Origin: Steroidobacter sp.
GTDB taxonomy: Bacteria; Pseudomonadota; Gammaproteobacteria; Steroidobacterales; Steroidobacteraceae
Direction of reading: 5' to 3'
Assembly (NCBI GenBank): GCA_025929585.1
Contig: JAICPY010000014.1
Span: forward strand, 1 to 59,895
Length of the DNA: 59,895 bases
Part shown: positions 8,981 to 17,311 of the stretch, in pieces
Numbering within the stretch: position 1 is the first letter of the stretch
Layout of the letters: each line of letters starts with the position of its first letter
The notes under the pieces: generated by a model
Seen by the model: only the letters and a program-made list of their open reading frames with translations
Database searches by the model: none
Told to the model about the DNA's origin: nothing
Translations under genes and position numbers: made by a program

Positions 8981-10741
8981 TCATCCACTCGCCTTCGCAA
9001 ACTCGTGATTCAGTAGTGCGCGCAATCTGACGGCCTTGAGCGGTTTGTGCATCATCGTGAGCCCCGCGGCGCTCACTTTTCGCAGCTGTTCCGTCGCGGT
9101 ATCGCCTGAGATCAGAACGGCAGGAATGTTTTCGCCGAGCTGTGCGCGCAGCTCTCGAATCGCCTCAATGCCATTATCGTTTCCACGCAGCCGCAGATCG
9201 GCAATGATGAAATCCGGCGTTTGACCGTTTATTTTCTGAAGCGCCTCTGGCGCGTCCATCGCGGTAACGCTTTTGCAGCCCCAGCTCTCCAGCAGGCTCT
9301 GCATGCCGAGCCGCACCGACTCTTCGTCGTCTACGACCAGGATGAGCTTGCCGCCGATCAAGTTCGGAACCTTCTGCTCGATCGTCGCCGAGATCGAATG
9401 AATCTTGGTCGGATCGGCGATCGGCACCTCGATCGAGAACTTAGATCCTTTTCCCTGTGTCGACTTCAATTGAAGAGGATGGCCAAGCAACTGAACGATG
9501 CGTTTGACGGTTGCAAGGCCAAGTCCCAATCCACGTGTGCGATCGCGGGCAGGATTGTTCAATTGATAGAACTCTTCGAAGATGCGCTCGTGTTGTTCTT
9601 TCGGGATGCCGACTCCGGTGTCCCAAACTTCGATTCGAACCGTTCGGCCCCGAGTTCGACATCCGACCAAAATGCCGCCTTCTTCGGTGTATCTGAGCGC
9701 GTTCGCTACCAAGTTGGATAGGACGCGAAACAACAACGTGGAGTCCGTCGCCAGCATCGCTTTCGAGCGGCGCAGCCTGAGCTTCAGGCCTTTTTCCTGC
9801 GCGGAATTCGCGAACGTGCTACGCAGTCGATCGAAGACCGTATTGATCGAGACGATCTCGCGCTTGACCTCCACCTGTCCGGCATCGAGCTTGGAAATAT
9901 CGAGCAAGTTGTCGAACAACTGTTCCAGCGATTCCGTGCATTGCAGGATCTGATCGATCATCTTGCGTCCTGCTTCGTCGACCGAGCCATTGCGCAACGC
10001 CGTCGCAAACAATCCCAGAGAATGTAACGGCTGACGGAGGTCGTGATTGGCGGCTGCGAAGAATCGCGATTTGGAGCGGCTTGCCTCCTCGGCCTCCACG
10101 CGAGCCTTCTCAGCGATCGTGTTTTGATGCTTCAATTGCTCGACGAGTTGCTCATTCTCGTAGCGCAGGCGAATCTGCGTGACGATCGCGCGTGCATGCC
10201 GATCGACGAACAACAAAACGTATCCCAGCACCGCCATCCACATGACACCGAGCGCCGCGTTTCCGTATCCGCCGAGGGTGATGTAGCGCATCGCCAGCAA
10301 GCCGAAGATCGGCGAGACGAATGCATATAACGCAGGAGGGAAGTGTGCATGCGTGAGCACGCTGATGGTCGCTCGGCCTGCGAGGCAAGCCGAAATCAAC
10401 GCGAGCGCCAAGGATTGTTCGCGTCCGACCAATACAAAAACCGCAGAACCCCAGACCACGCCTGCGACCGCACCGACGATCGCTAGTCGCCATCCCCACT
10501 CGCGTGGTGCGATTTGCTCGCCTGAAGCTCGATCGAATGAGAACGCCAGCCATTGCACGACGGCCTGGACGACAAAAACGGCGCCTACCCAGGCCGCAAC
10601 GTTCAGGAAACCGGAGTAGGGCCATGCGATGACAGCGACGAGCGCCGCCATCAATATTGCCGAACCTGATGCTGCTAAAGTGTTGTCGTACAGGAGTGCG
10701 ACGCGCTGACGTTCAACGCGTCGCAGGAGTCCCGCATCCAT
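8981..10741 (-). CDS. Hybrid sensor histidine kinase with C-terminal receiver
   Basis: A 586-residue membrane kinase. About six hydrophobic helices (residues 20-185) form the sensor, followed by a coiled coil. The HisKA domain carries the His box FFAAANHDLRQPLHSL. HATPase_c has NLVANALRYT, DTGVGIP and GLGLGLATV. A receiver domain (ILVVDDEESVRLG, phosphoacceptor IIADLRLRG) sits at the C-terminus. No periplasmic ligand domain is seen. I place the start at 10741, one base after the TGA of the upstream response regulator, for translational coupling; a longer frame begins inside that gene with low-complexity sequence. It pairs with the NarL-type regulator at 10743-11375. The signal is unknown. Confidence 0.9.
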   Translation of the reverse strand: MDAGLLRRVERQRVALLYDNTLAASGSAILMAALVAVIAWPYSGFLNVAAWVGAVFVVQAVVQWLAFSFDRASGEQIAPREWGWRLAIVGAVAGVVWGSAVFVLVGREQSLALALISACLAGRATISVLTHAHFPPALYAFVSPIFGLLAMRYITLGGYGNAALGVMWMAVLGYVLLFVDRHARAIVTQIRLRYENEQLVEQLKHQNTIAEKARVEAEEASRSKSRFFAAANHDLRQPLHSLGLFATALRNGSVDEAGRKMIDQILQCTESLEQLFDNLLDISKLDAGQVEVKREIVSINTVFDRLRSTFANSAQEKGLKLRLRRSKAMLATDSTLLFRVLSNLVANALRYTEEGGILVGCRTRGRTVRIEVWDTGVGIPKEQHERIFEEFYQLNNPARDRTRGLGLGLATVKRIVQLLGHPLQLKSTQGKGSKFSIEVPIADPTKIHSISATIEQKVPNLIGGKLILVVDDEESVRLGMQSLLESWGCKSVTAMDAPEALQKINGQTPDFIIADLRLRGNDNGIEAIRELRAQLGENIPAVLISGDTATEQLRKVSAAGLTMMHKPLKAVRLRALLNHEFAKASG

Positions 10742-10742
10742 C

Positions 10743-11375
10743 TCAACGGGCGGTGGCGTATACGGGCGTGCTTGGGAGGAAACCGCGGCGCTGCGCGACG
10801 AGGACGGCTTGTGTGCGATTGCGGACATTGAGAGCCTCGAACACCGCGCTAACGTGTGCCTTCACCGTACGCTCGGCGACATCCAGTGAGCGGGCAATCT
10901 CTTTGTTGGAGAAGCCGCGGCCGAGCATGCTGATGACTTCGAGCTGCCGCAACGTGAGACCTGATGGTTCCGGTGCAGACGCCATTCCCGACTTCGCCGG
11001 TACGAACACTTCGCCCGCAAGCACTTTTTGAATTGCAGCGATCATCTCATCGGCGGTAAACGATTTCGGGATGAAACCGGATGCGCCCGAGTTGATCGCG
11101 CGAGCGGCGATACTTTCCTGTTCGTCGCCCGAGATCATGATGCAAGCGGTGGTCGGAAAACGAGTACCGATGAGCTTCAAAGCATTGAAGCCATCGTCGC
11201 CTTTCAGATGAATATCCAAAAGGACCAGACCGATATCGCCATCGCGTTGCATGGCCTGCAGCGCTTCGGGAACGGAGGAAACACTCAATACGCCAGCTTC
11301 GAGGGCGCTCTGCTCGAGAACGGCATGGAAGCCGGCGCGGAATAACGGATGATCATCGACGATGAGGATTTTCAT
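10743..11375 (-). CDS. NarL/FixJ-family response regulator
   Basis: A 210-residue DNA-binding response regulator. The receiver begins MKILIVDDHPLFRAGF, with phosphoacceptor Asp in LVLLDIHLKG and conserved Lys in GFIPKSF. The LuxR-type helix-turn-helix (about 140-200) reads LTLRQLEVISMLGRGFSNKE, then AERTVKAHVSAVF. It is co-transcribed with the hybrid kinase downstream (1-base gap after TGA) and is presumably phosphorylated by it. The arrangement of a LuxR-type regulator before a multi-span hybrid kinase is common in Proteobacteria. Target genes cannot be read from the window. Confidence 0.93.
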   Translation of the reverse strand: MKILIVDDHPLFRAGFHAVLEQSALEAGVLSVSSVPEALQAMQRDGDIGLVLLDIHLKGDDGFNALKLIGTRFPTTACIMISGDEQESIAARAINSGASGFIPKSFTADEMIAAIQKVLAGEVFVPAKSGMASAPEPSGLTLRQLEVISMLGRGFSNKEIARSLDVAERTVKAHVSAVFEALNVRNRTQAVLVAQRRGFLPSTPVYATAR

Positions 11376-11515
11376 AAACTGTGCCCCAACTCGGCCCTGC
11401 CAGTGACTATACCCGGCACTCCGTTGCCTGCGGATCAGTTCTAAACCTTATGTTTTCTGCGATCCATCGTACGTCCGGACTAGGGAGAGGCGCAATTGCC
11501 CTTTGGTGCAGTGCG

Positions 11516-11545
11516 CTACCGGAGGGCCTTTGCACCCTCCGGTAG
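11516..11545 (-). terminator. Perfect hairpin after the TPR gene
   Basis: An 11-bp perfect stem (CTACCGGAGGG with CCCTCCGGTAG) and 8-base loop lie directly after the stop codon of the TPR gene. No T-tract follows on the minus strand, although TTTT follows on the plus strand. It is probably a transcript-end hairpin. It has no tandem-repeat arms, so it is not a member of the HH family. Confidence 0.55.
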
Positions 11546-11552
11546 GGTGCTT

Positions 11553-12998
11553 TTAGCAGGAGGAAGTCTTGTTGGCTGATGCGTCCTTGAGCCATTGCGC
11601 GATCAGTTGCGCAGTGCGGTCGTCCTCGCCGCGAACCGCAGCCACGGCCGCCAACGACGCTCGCAAAATGGGTGCGATCTCATTCAATCGCTTGCCTTGC
11701 AGATACCACGCCCGGGCCAGTGTTGCCTGAGCAATCGCATACTCAGGACTTCGCTCTCCGAACTCGATGCGCCAAGAAGCGCTCGCTTCTTCAAGCGGCA
11801 CTTCCGCCTCGGCCGGTTGTTGCGCTTGCACGAGAGCGCGACCCTTCAGTGTCCGCGCCGCGGCGATGTAAGCATGATGCTCGGGGAGTCTAGCCCTGAA
11901 AATTACGAGCGAGGCATCGGTCTTGTCTACGCAGTCCCCAAACTCGTTCTTCTCGAATGCGAGTTGCGCGAGATTCAACAAGCTGTAACCGACGAGCGGG
12001 TGCTCCGGGCCTCGAACCTTCTGATTGAGTTTCCATGCTTCGTCCAGGTCGCGATGCGCAGCATCGAATTTTTTGAGTGTGATAAGCAATGCGCCGCGAT
12101 TTGCTTTTGCATCTATCAGCGCCGGTTGCGATTCCTCGCCACACTTGGTCAGGACTTCGATCGCTTCATCGTACTTGTCTTTTGCGCCCTTCAAGTCACC
12201 TCGCGCCTCGAGAACGGTGCCGTAGTTGTGCAAGCGAACTGCGTATGTCGGGTGATTGGGCCCGTATAACTTCGCGTCGATCTCCTTGATGCGCTGATAA
12301 AGCTCGCTCGCTTTTGCATAGTCGGAGCGCCATTGATGCACGCGCGCGATGATGTCGAGAATATAAGGGACCCAGGGATCGGAGCCGTGGACTTTGTCTT
12401 CGAAAATTTTCAACGCGGAACGTGCCGCGTGTTCTGCTTCGGTCAGCGCGCCACGCAGGAATTCGATGGACGCGAGCACCGATAGATCACCAGCCACCGC
12501 GAGACTTTCCCCACCGGATACTCTCGAATCGATGCTGAGCGCTTCTTTGATCTTGTCCAGAGCTCTATCGAGACGTCCGGCGTCGCGGTGCACTCGCGCG
12601 AGGCTGTTGATGCTCGCAGCAGTCTGCGGATGTTCCGGACCGAAGATTCTCAATCGAATTTCCAGCCCCTGCTCGATGAAGCACGCCGCCTCGTCGAAAT
12701 GACCGTTTGTTAGATACGTAAGACCGATGGCATTGAGCAGCGTTGCGAGCAGCTCAGGCGAGTTGTCGAGATGTAACTTGGTGATGTCTGGGAGCTTCGG
12801 CCCGGTGTTCCCCTTGCGTCCGGAGCTCTCGCGTTCCGCATGTAAGCGGGTCAAGCGCGTCATCACGACGTGCGGTAATTGAAGTTTCGCGAAAACTCGC
12901 GATTGAATGCTCGAGCTCGATGTGTCGCTTCCGGGATCGATCGACGAACGCAGCCCTTCTGTAGGTTGCTCGGGATCTTCGACGATGAGGATTGACAT
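11553..12998 (-). CDS. Tetratricopeptide-repeat protein
   Basis: A 481-residue soluble protein made of TPRs of the kinesin-light-chain type. Several repeats contain the signature GPEHP or GPNHP between helix pairs (for example FGPEHPQTAASINSLARVH). The first 75 residues are Ser/Thr-rich and disordered-looking. It has no signal peptide, membrane helix or catalytic motif. The ATG at 12998 is supported by an AAGGAG ribosome-binding site; the upstream extension to 13079 is rejected. It follows, 96 bases downstream, a receptor kinase whose extracytoplasmic half is made of the same repeat type, so the pair may share a transcript. I infer a scaffold or partner role for the kinase. Confidence 0.85.
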   Translation of the reverse strand: MSILIVEDPEQPTEGLRSSIDPGSDTSSSSIQSRVFAKLQLPHVVMTRLTRLHAERESSGRKGNTGPKLPDITKLHLDNSPELLATLLNAIGLTYLTNGHFDEAACFIEQGLEIRLRIFGPEHPQTAASINSLARVHRDAGRLDRALDKIKEALSIDSRVSGGESLAVAGDLSVLASIEFLRGALTEAEHAARSALKIFEDKVHGSDPWVPYILDIIARVHQWRSDYAKASELYQRIKEIDAKLYGPNHPTYAVRLHNYGTVLEARGDLKGAKDKYDEAIEVLTKCGEESQPALIDAKANRGALLITLKKFDAAHRDLDEAWKLNQKVRGPEHPLVGYSLLNLAQLAFEKNEFGDCVDKTDASLVIFRARLPEHHAYIAAARTLKGRALVQAQQPAEAEVPLEEASASWRIEFGERSPEYAIAQATLARAWYLQGKRLNEIAPILRASLAAVAAVRGEDDRTAQLIAQWLKDASANKTSSC

Positions 12999-13094
12999 GG
13001 AAGCGCTCCTTGTAGTGGATAAAGTATTGCGCCGGCCGGACTGATTATGCGCCCAGACCGACTCGCACGAATCGTCCAAGAGGGCAAAGGGAAG

Positions 13095-15827
13095 CTACGG
13101 AGCCTCCTGTGGCACCCTCTCTTCATTTGGGCCGAAGCTGGCGAAGTACTTGGCCGCCTCGGCGGAGCGATTCTGTCGAGCATAGAGCTGCTCGAGCCAG
13201 CCCTGCGCCCGTTTCGTTGCCTCGCCTTCGGCACCTTGGGTGCGGTACAGCACCGGATAACTTTGTTTGAATGCTTCCTCTGCTGCCTCGGCCCGGCCCA
13301 GCAGAGCCCAGACCTGTGCGAGCGCAGAATAAACGAGCGCGTACGTATTGCTTTGTTTACCCTGCTGTTCGGCCCAAATTTCGGCAGCCTCCTTCAACGG
13401 GGCTTCCGCTTCACTAGGCCGGTTGTTCTCGAGCAACGCTCGTCCGAGCATGTAAAGCGCTTCACCCGCATACGGGTGGTTGCGGGGTAGGCTCTTCCGG
13501 TAGACAGCTAGGCCTTCTCGCAGCCGTGCTTGCGCCTGTGGGAAACGCTTACGCTCGAATTCGAGCATGCCCAGACTCGCGAGGTCGTACCCGACGCGAT
13601 AGTGGCCTTCGCCTCGCCAACGCTGGTTCAATTCGAGAGATTGCTGATAGTACTGTTCCGCTTCCTCCAAGCGGCCGAGCGACTGCAGTGTATAGCCGAG
13701 ATTGCCGAGCGCATCGGCAGTCAACTGGTGGCTTGGCTCCAGCACGCGCTCACACAGTTCAACCACCTCTCTGAACTGGCGCTCCGCCGTGGCGAGGTCG
13801 CCTTTGCTCTGCATGATAGTGGCGAGGTTGTGCAGCCGTTCGATCGTCAGGGGGTGATCAGCTCCAGAGCTCTTGCGTTGGATTTCCAGGGCGCGGGTGA
13901 GCAGTTGCTCGGCTTCCTCGATGTGTCCTCGCGACTGTGCGATGCGACCCAACATATCCAACACGGTGGTCGATTTCTCACTGTCCTTCCCTTCGTGCCT
14001 GACGTAGAGGGCAAGGCTTTCTCGTAGAAGAGGCTCTGCTTGGTCGGACTTGCCGCCTAGGTAGTGCAAGATACCAAGATTCTGTAGCTGCAACGCGCTT
14101 TCGACGCTGTCGTTGCCGTGGAGCGTACGGCTGATGTCGAGAGCCTCCTGCGTTAGTTTCAGCGCTTCCTCCAGGTTGCCATTGTTTCTTTGCAGCCAAG
14201 CAAGTGAAGTCAGGCTCTGCGCGACACTGTCGTGTTCATTGCCAAAAAGCCGGCGACGCACCGTCAAGGACTCATCGAATAAAGGCGCCGCCTGGCTATT
14301 CAGGCCCAAGTTCAAGTACACCTTCCCCATGGTGTCCATCAAAGTCGCTTGAAGTTCTGGTTGCTCCTTGAGCTCGTTGCGAATGCGTGCCGCACCGCGA
14401 TCGAGAATCTCCCGAACGCGAACTTCATTGCCTCGAGCCTCTGAAGGATCGGACAACTGAAACAGCTCCGTCATGAACGAGGACACGTCCTCTGCTCGAA
14501 CACGCTGCACTTCAGCGACCGAGCGCTGATAAGCGGCAATATCTCGCTCTTCTTCGATGCGAATCGACTGCAAATACGTGGTGATCGAGAACCCGATCAG
14601 CGAGAGCACGAAGGCTGCCGACATACCGACCACGATGAAATGGCGACGAACGAACTTGGTGGTTCGATACGTCCAAGCATCGGCCTGAGCTGCGACCGGT
14701 AAGCCGTGAAGGAAGCGCTCGATGTCGGCGGCAAACTGCTCCACCGATGAGTAACGACGCTCCGGCTCTTTGCGAAGGCCCATGAGCACGATCTTGTCCA
14801 GGTCGCCACGCAGCTGACGTCGCAGCTTCTGCAACGTCGTGCGGCGGCGCAGCGCTAGTTCATCGAGTTGCGACTCGGGTACTTTCGCGCTCGTCACCAG
14901 CGCCGCACTCGGCGCCGTGGGCGGCTCTTCGCAAATAGCGCGTTCGAGATCGGCCAGACGCGTCATTCTCGCGAATGGCTTCAAGCCTGTAAGCAGTTCG
15001 TACAACAAGATCGCGAGAACGTAGACGTCGCTCGCAGTCGTAATTGGGTCGCCACGCACCTGCTCTGGACTGGCGTGATCAGGCGTCATCAATCGCACAT
15101 CTGCTTGTGTGACGGCGAGCGTCTGCATCAGTTGTCGTTCGTCGAGGAGCTTGGCGATACCGAAGTCCAAGAGTTTCGGAATCCCGTTGCGAGTCACGAG
15201 AATGTTCGAAGGCTTCAGGTCGCGATGGACGATCAGATTTTGGTGCGCTGAATGTACAGCCGAGCAGATCGTCCGGAATAGGCGCAAACGCTCTTCTAAG
15301 GTCAGAGAGTGTTGGTCGCAATAAACATCGATAGGGTCTCCATCGATGTACTCCATGACGATGTATGGCGTGCCGTCGGGCGTTGAGCCCCCATCGAGCA
15401 ATTTGGCGATGTTCGGGTGATCGAGCGTGGCGAGGATCTGACGCTCGATTCGCAATCGATTCTGCACGTGTTTGGACAGTAGACCCCGCCGCACTACCTT
15501 GATTGCGACTTGCTGCTGGAACTGTCCGTCGGCCCGTTCGGCTAGGAAGACTGCGCCCATCCCGCCCTCGCCTAGGGTGCGAACGACACGGTAGGGACCT
15601 ACGAGCTCGCCTTCGAGATCTGCGGGTTCTTGAGTAACGTCAAGATCGGGATTGGAGTGAAGGTCTGCCCAGGAGTCTGCGGAATTTGCAATCTCGCGGG
15701 TCACCGAGTCGAAGAGCGCTTCATCGGCAGCGCAAGCTTCACGAACGAACGCAGCGCGATCCTCGGGCGCGAGCGATTGCGCGAGGCGTACGATCTCGTC
15801 CAGGGATTTGCGCGTCTCTTCTGCCAT
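13095..15827 (-). CDS. Receptor-type Ser/Thr protein kinase with TPR sensor
   Basis: A 910-residue Hanks-type kinase. After about 75 N-terminal residues, the kinase domain has the Gly loop GEGGMG (86-91), ATP-binding Lys in VAIKVV (110), HRDLKPSN (201-208), DFG (221-223) and SPEQ in the activation segment. A single transmembrane helix lies at about 397-418, followed by a coiled coil and then some 11 kinesin-light-chain-type TPRs to the C-terminus, presumably periplasmic. This architecture is frequent in Xanthomonadales and Steroidobacteraceae, often beside an ECF sigma factor; none is adjacent here. The TPR protein downstream is the likely partner. No clear ribosome-binding site precedes the ATG. 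Confidence 0.92.
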   Translation of the reverse strand: MAEETRKSLDEIVRLAQSLAPEDRAAFVREACAADEALFDSVTREIANSADSWADLHSNPDLDVTQEPADLEGELVGPYRVVRTLGEGGMGAVFLAERADGQFQQQVAIKVVRRGLLSKHVQNRLRIERQILATLDHPNIAKLLDGGSTPDGTPYIVMEYIDGDPIDVYCDQHSLTLEERLRLFRTICSAVHSAHQNLIVHRDLKPSNILVTRNGIPKLLDFGIAKLLDERQLMQTLAVTQADVRLMTPDHASPEQVRGDPITTASDVYVLAILLYELLTGLKPFARMTRLADLERAICEEPPTAPSAALVTSAKVPESQLDELALRRRTTLQKLRRQLRGDLDKIVLMGLRKEPERRYSSVEQFAADIERFLHGLPVAAQADAWTYRTTKFVRRHFIVVGMSAAFVLSLIGFSITTYLQSIRIEEERDIAAYQRSVAEVQRVRAEDVSSFMTELFQLSDPSEARGNEVRVREILDRGAARIRNELKEQPELQATLMDTMGKVYLNLGLNSQAAPLFDESLTVRRRLFGNEHDSVAQSLTSLAWLQRNNGNLEEALKLTQEALDISRTLHGNDSVESALQLQNLGILHYLGGKSDQAEPLLRESLALYVRHEGKDSEKSTTVLDMLGRIAQSRGHIEEAEQLLTRALEIQRKSSGADHPLTIERLHNLATIMQSKGDLATAERQFREVVELCERVLEPSHQLTADALGNLGYTLQSLGRLEEAEQYYQQSLELNQRWRGEGHYRVGYDLASLGMLEFERKRFPQAQARLREGLAVYRKSLPRNHPYAGEALYMLGRALLENNRPSEAEAPLKEAAEIWAEQQGKQSNTYALVYSALAQVWALLGRAEAAEEAFKQSYPVLYRTQGAEGEATKRAQGWLEQLYARQNRSAEAAKYFASFGPNEERVPQEAP

Positions 15828-16140
15828 GCAATGAGATCGATGTTTAAGCTGTTTGCCTGGGTGAAAGTCGCTTGAAACCGCAGGATGATCTATAGGGCAG
15901 TTGACGTACTGGACGTCTTGCGCAAGGCTGCGTACGCAAACTGTACCGCGTTAACGCCCGATCAGCAGGAGATCGTCATGAATGCCGGTGGCAACATGCC
16001 CGTCCGAATGAAGTAATTGGAATGCAACCTCGATCTGTTTGGTTACTCCAAGCACAATATTTTACGCATATGCGGCAGTCGCGCGCCTCGGCTCAGGGGC
16101 GAGCGCGAGGGAATCCGAGCCAGCCATCTCGTCTTGGACC
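15828..16140. other. Intergenic gap, kinase to cydB (313 bp)
   Basis: No gene is supported here. The minus strand was read for a cydX-like small protein after cydB; the only candidate ATG frame gives 21 residues without a hydrophobic helix. A short palindrome TGCGTACGCA lies near 15929 and could be a regulator site or chance. No heptamer-arm element is present. Confidence 0.5.
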
Positions 16141-17151
16141 CTAGTGGTATCCGCTATCCGCCGCCACCTTCCCTCTGAACACCGAGTACGACCACCACGT
16201 ATATCCGAGCACTGCGGGGAGCATAATCGCTGTGCCTACGAGTACGAAGCCTTGGCTCGATGGGGGCGCGGCCGCTTCCCAGATCGATAGGCTCGGCGGC
16301 AACAAGTTAGGCCACATGCCTAGCACCAGTCCTACAAACCCCAAGCCGAAAAATGTCAGCGCCAAGATAAATGGCGCGTAGTCAGCGCGGCGCATCACGG
16401 CGCGCCATAGAACGACTGCGTTGACCAACGCGAGCAATGGCACGGGCGAGAGCCACACGAAATTTCCGCTCTCGAACCAACGCGCCATGATTTGGCTGCT
16501 CAGGAAAGGCAGCCACGTGCTCACCAGTCCCATGAACGCAACGACGACGGCAACCAAGGGTCGCGTCAACGCAAATGCAACATTTTGCAGCGGACCATCG
16601 GTTTTCAGGATGAGCCACGTGCTACCTAACAGTGCATAGCCGAACACGACTGCGACGCCGGTGAGCATCGAAAAGGGGCTGAACCAATCGAGCGGTCCAC
16701 CAAGATAGCGACCCTCCGCCAAAGGCATTCCTTCGACGATCGCTCCTAAGATGACACCCTGCGCAAAGCCGGCCGCGATCGAGCCGACGCCAAAGCAGAT
16801 ACCCCAAAGATGTTTGGAGGTATGCGCTTTGAAGCGAAACTCGAATGAGACGCCGCGCAGAATCAATGCGATGAGCATCAATAGAACAGGTAAGTACAAA
16901 CCCGAGAGCGCTATTGCATAGGCCTTCGGAAAGGCGGCAAGAAGTCCCGCACCGCCGAGAACGAGCCAAGTTTCATTACCGTCCCAGATGGGCGCCGCGG
17001 TGTTCATCATCTGGTCGAGTTGTTGTTCGCTTTCGGCGAACGGAGCCAGGATGCCGATCCCTAATACGAATCCGTCCATGAGCACGTACATCAGCACACC
17101 AAAGCCGATGATGAAAAACCACACGACGGGTAGAACGGTTGCTGCGTCCAT
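16141..17151 (-). CDS. cydB: Cytochrome bd-type quinol oxidase subunit II
   Basis: A 336-residue inner-membrane protein with eight or nine hydrophobic helices, beginning MDAATVLPVVWFFIIGFGVLMYVLMDGFVLG, the family N-terminus that contains the GFxLG motif. GNETWLVLGGAGLLAAFPKAYA is diagnostic of CydB. Subunit II scaffolds the haem-bearing CydA in the terminal oxidase that reduces oxygen with quinol electrons. The gene follows cydA on the same strand, separated by a repeat element whose arm abuts the ATG, so no Shine-Dalgarno remains visible. No cydX was found. Confidence 0.96.
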   Translation of the reverse strand: MDAATVLPVVWFFIIGFGVLMYVLMDGFVLGIGILAPFAESEQQLDQMMNTAAPIWDGNETWLVLGGAGLLAAFPKAYAIALSGLYLPVLLMLIALILRGVSFEFRFKAHTSKHLWGICFGVGSIAAGFAQGVILGAIVEGMPLAEGRYLGGPLDWFSPFSMLTGVAVVFGYALLGSTWLILKTDGPLQNVAFALTRPLVAVVVAFMGLVSTWLPFLSSQIMARWFESGNFVWLSPVPLLALVNAVVLWRAVMRRADYAPFILALTFFGLGFVGLVLGMWPNLLPPSLSIWEAAAPPSSQGFVLVGTAIMLPAVLGYTWWSYSVFRGKVAADSGYH

Positions 17152-17153
17152 GG

Positions 17154-17289
17154 AAGCGGTTAGCGGTTAGCGGTTAGCTGTTGGTCGAAGCGCCCCGCCG
17201 AATAAGTCCAGCGTGCGGCGCCGAGCTCTATTAACGCCGGACTAGTCAGAGTCCTCTTCTCTGCACCGTCCGCCATCCGCCGCCCGCTG
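17154..17289. repeat. Chimeric heptamer-arm element HH7 (inside cydAB)
   Basis: The left arm 17154-17178 is three clean GGTTAGC units. The right arm 17263-17289 is the complement of a GGCGGAT/GGACGGT type arm. GTCAGAG is present in the loop. The arms do not match each other, but the reverse combination (GGACGGC left, GGTTAGC-complement right) occurs in HH26 inside uvrA. It lies between cydA and cydB and abuts the cydB start. Confidence 0.85.
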
Positions 17290-17311
17290 TTCACCTTCTT
17301 CCTCATGTGTT

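Noticed and set aside
11516-11545. Perfect 11-bp hairpin as a member of the heptamer-arm family
   Set aside because: Its arms contain no internal tandem unit and no GTCAGA/TCTGAC neck; it looks like an ordinary transcript-end hairpin.
16039-16140. cydX-type small protein after cydB
   Set aside because: The only small frame after cydB on the minus strand has no hydrophobic helix and no family residues.
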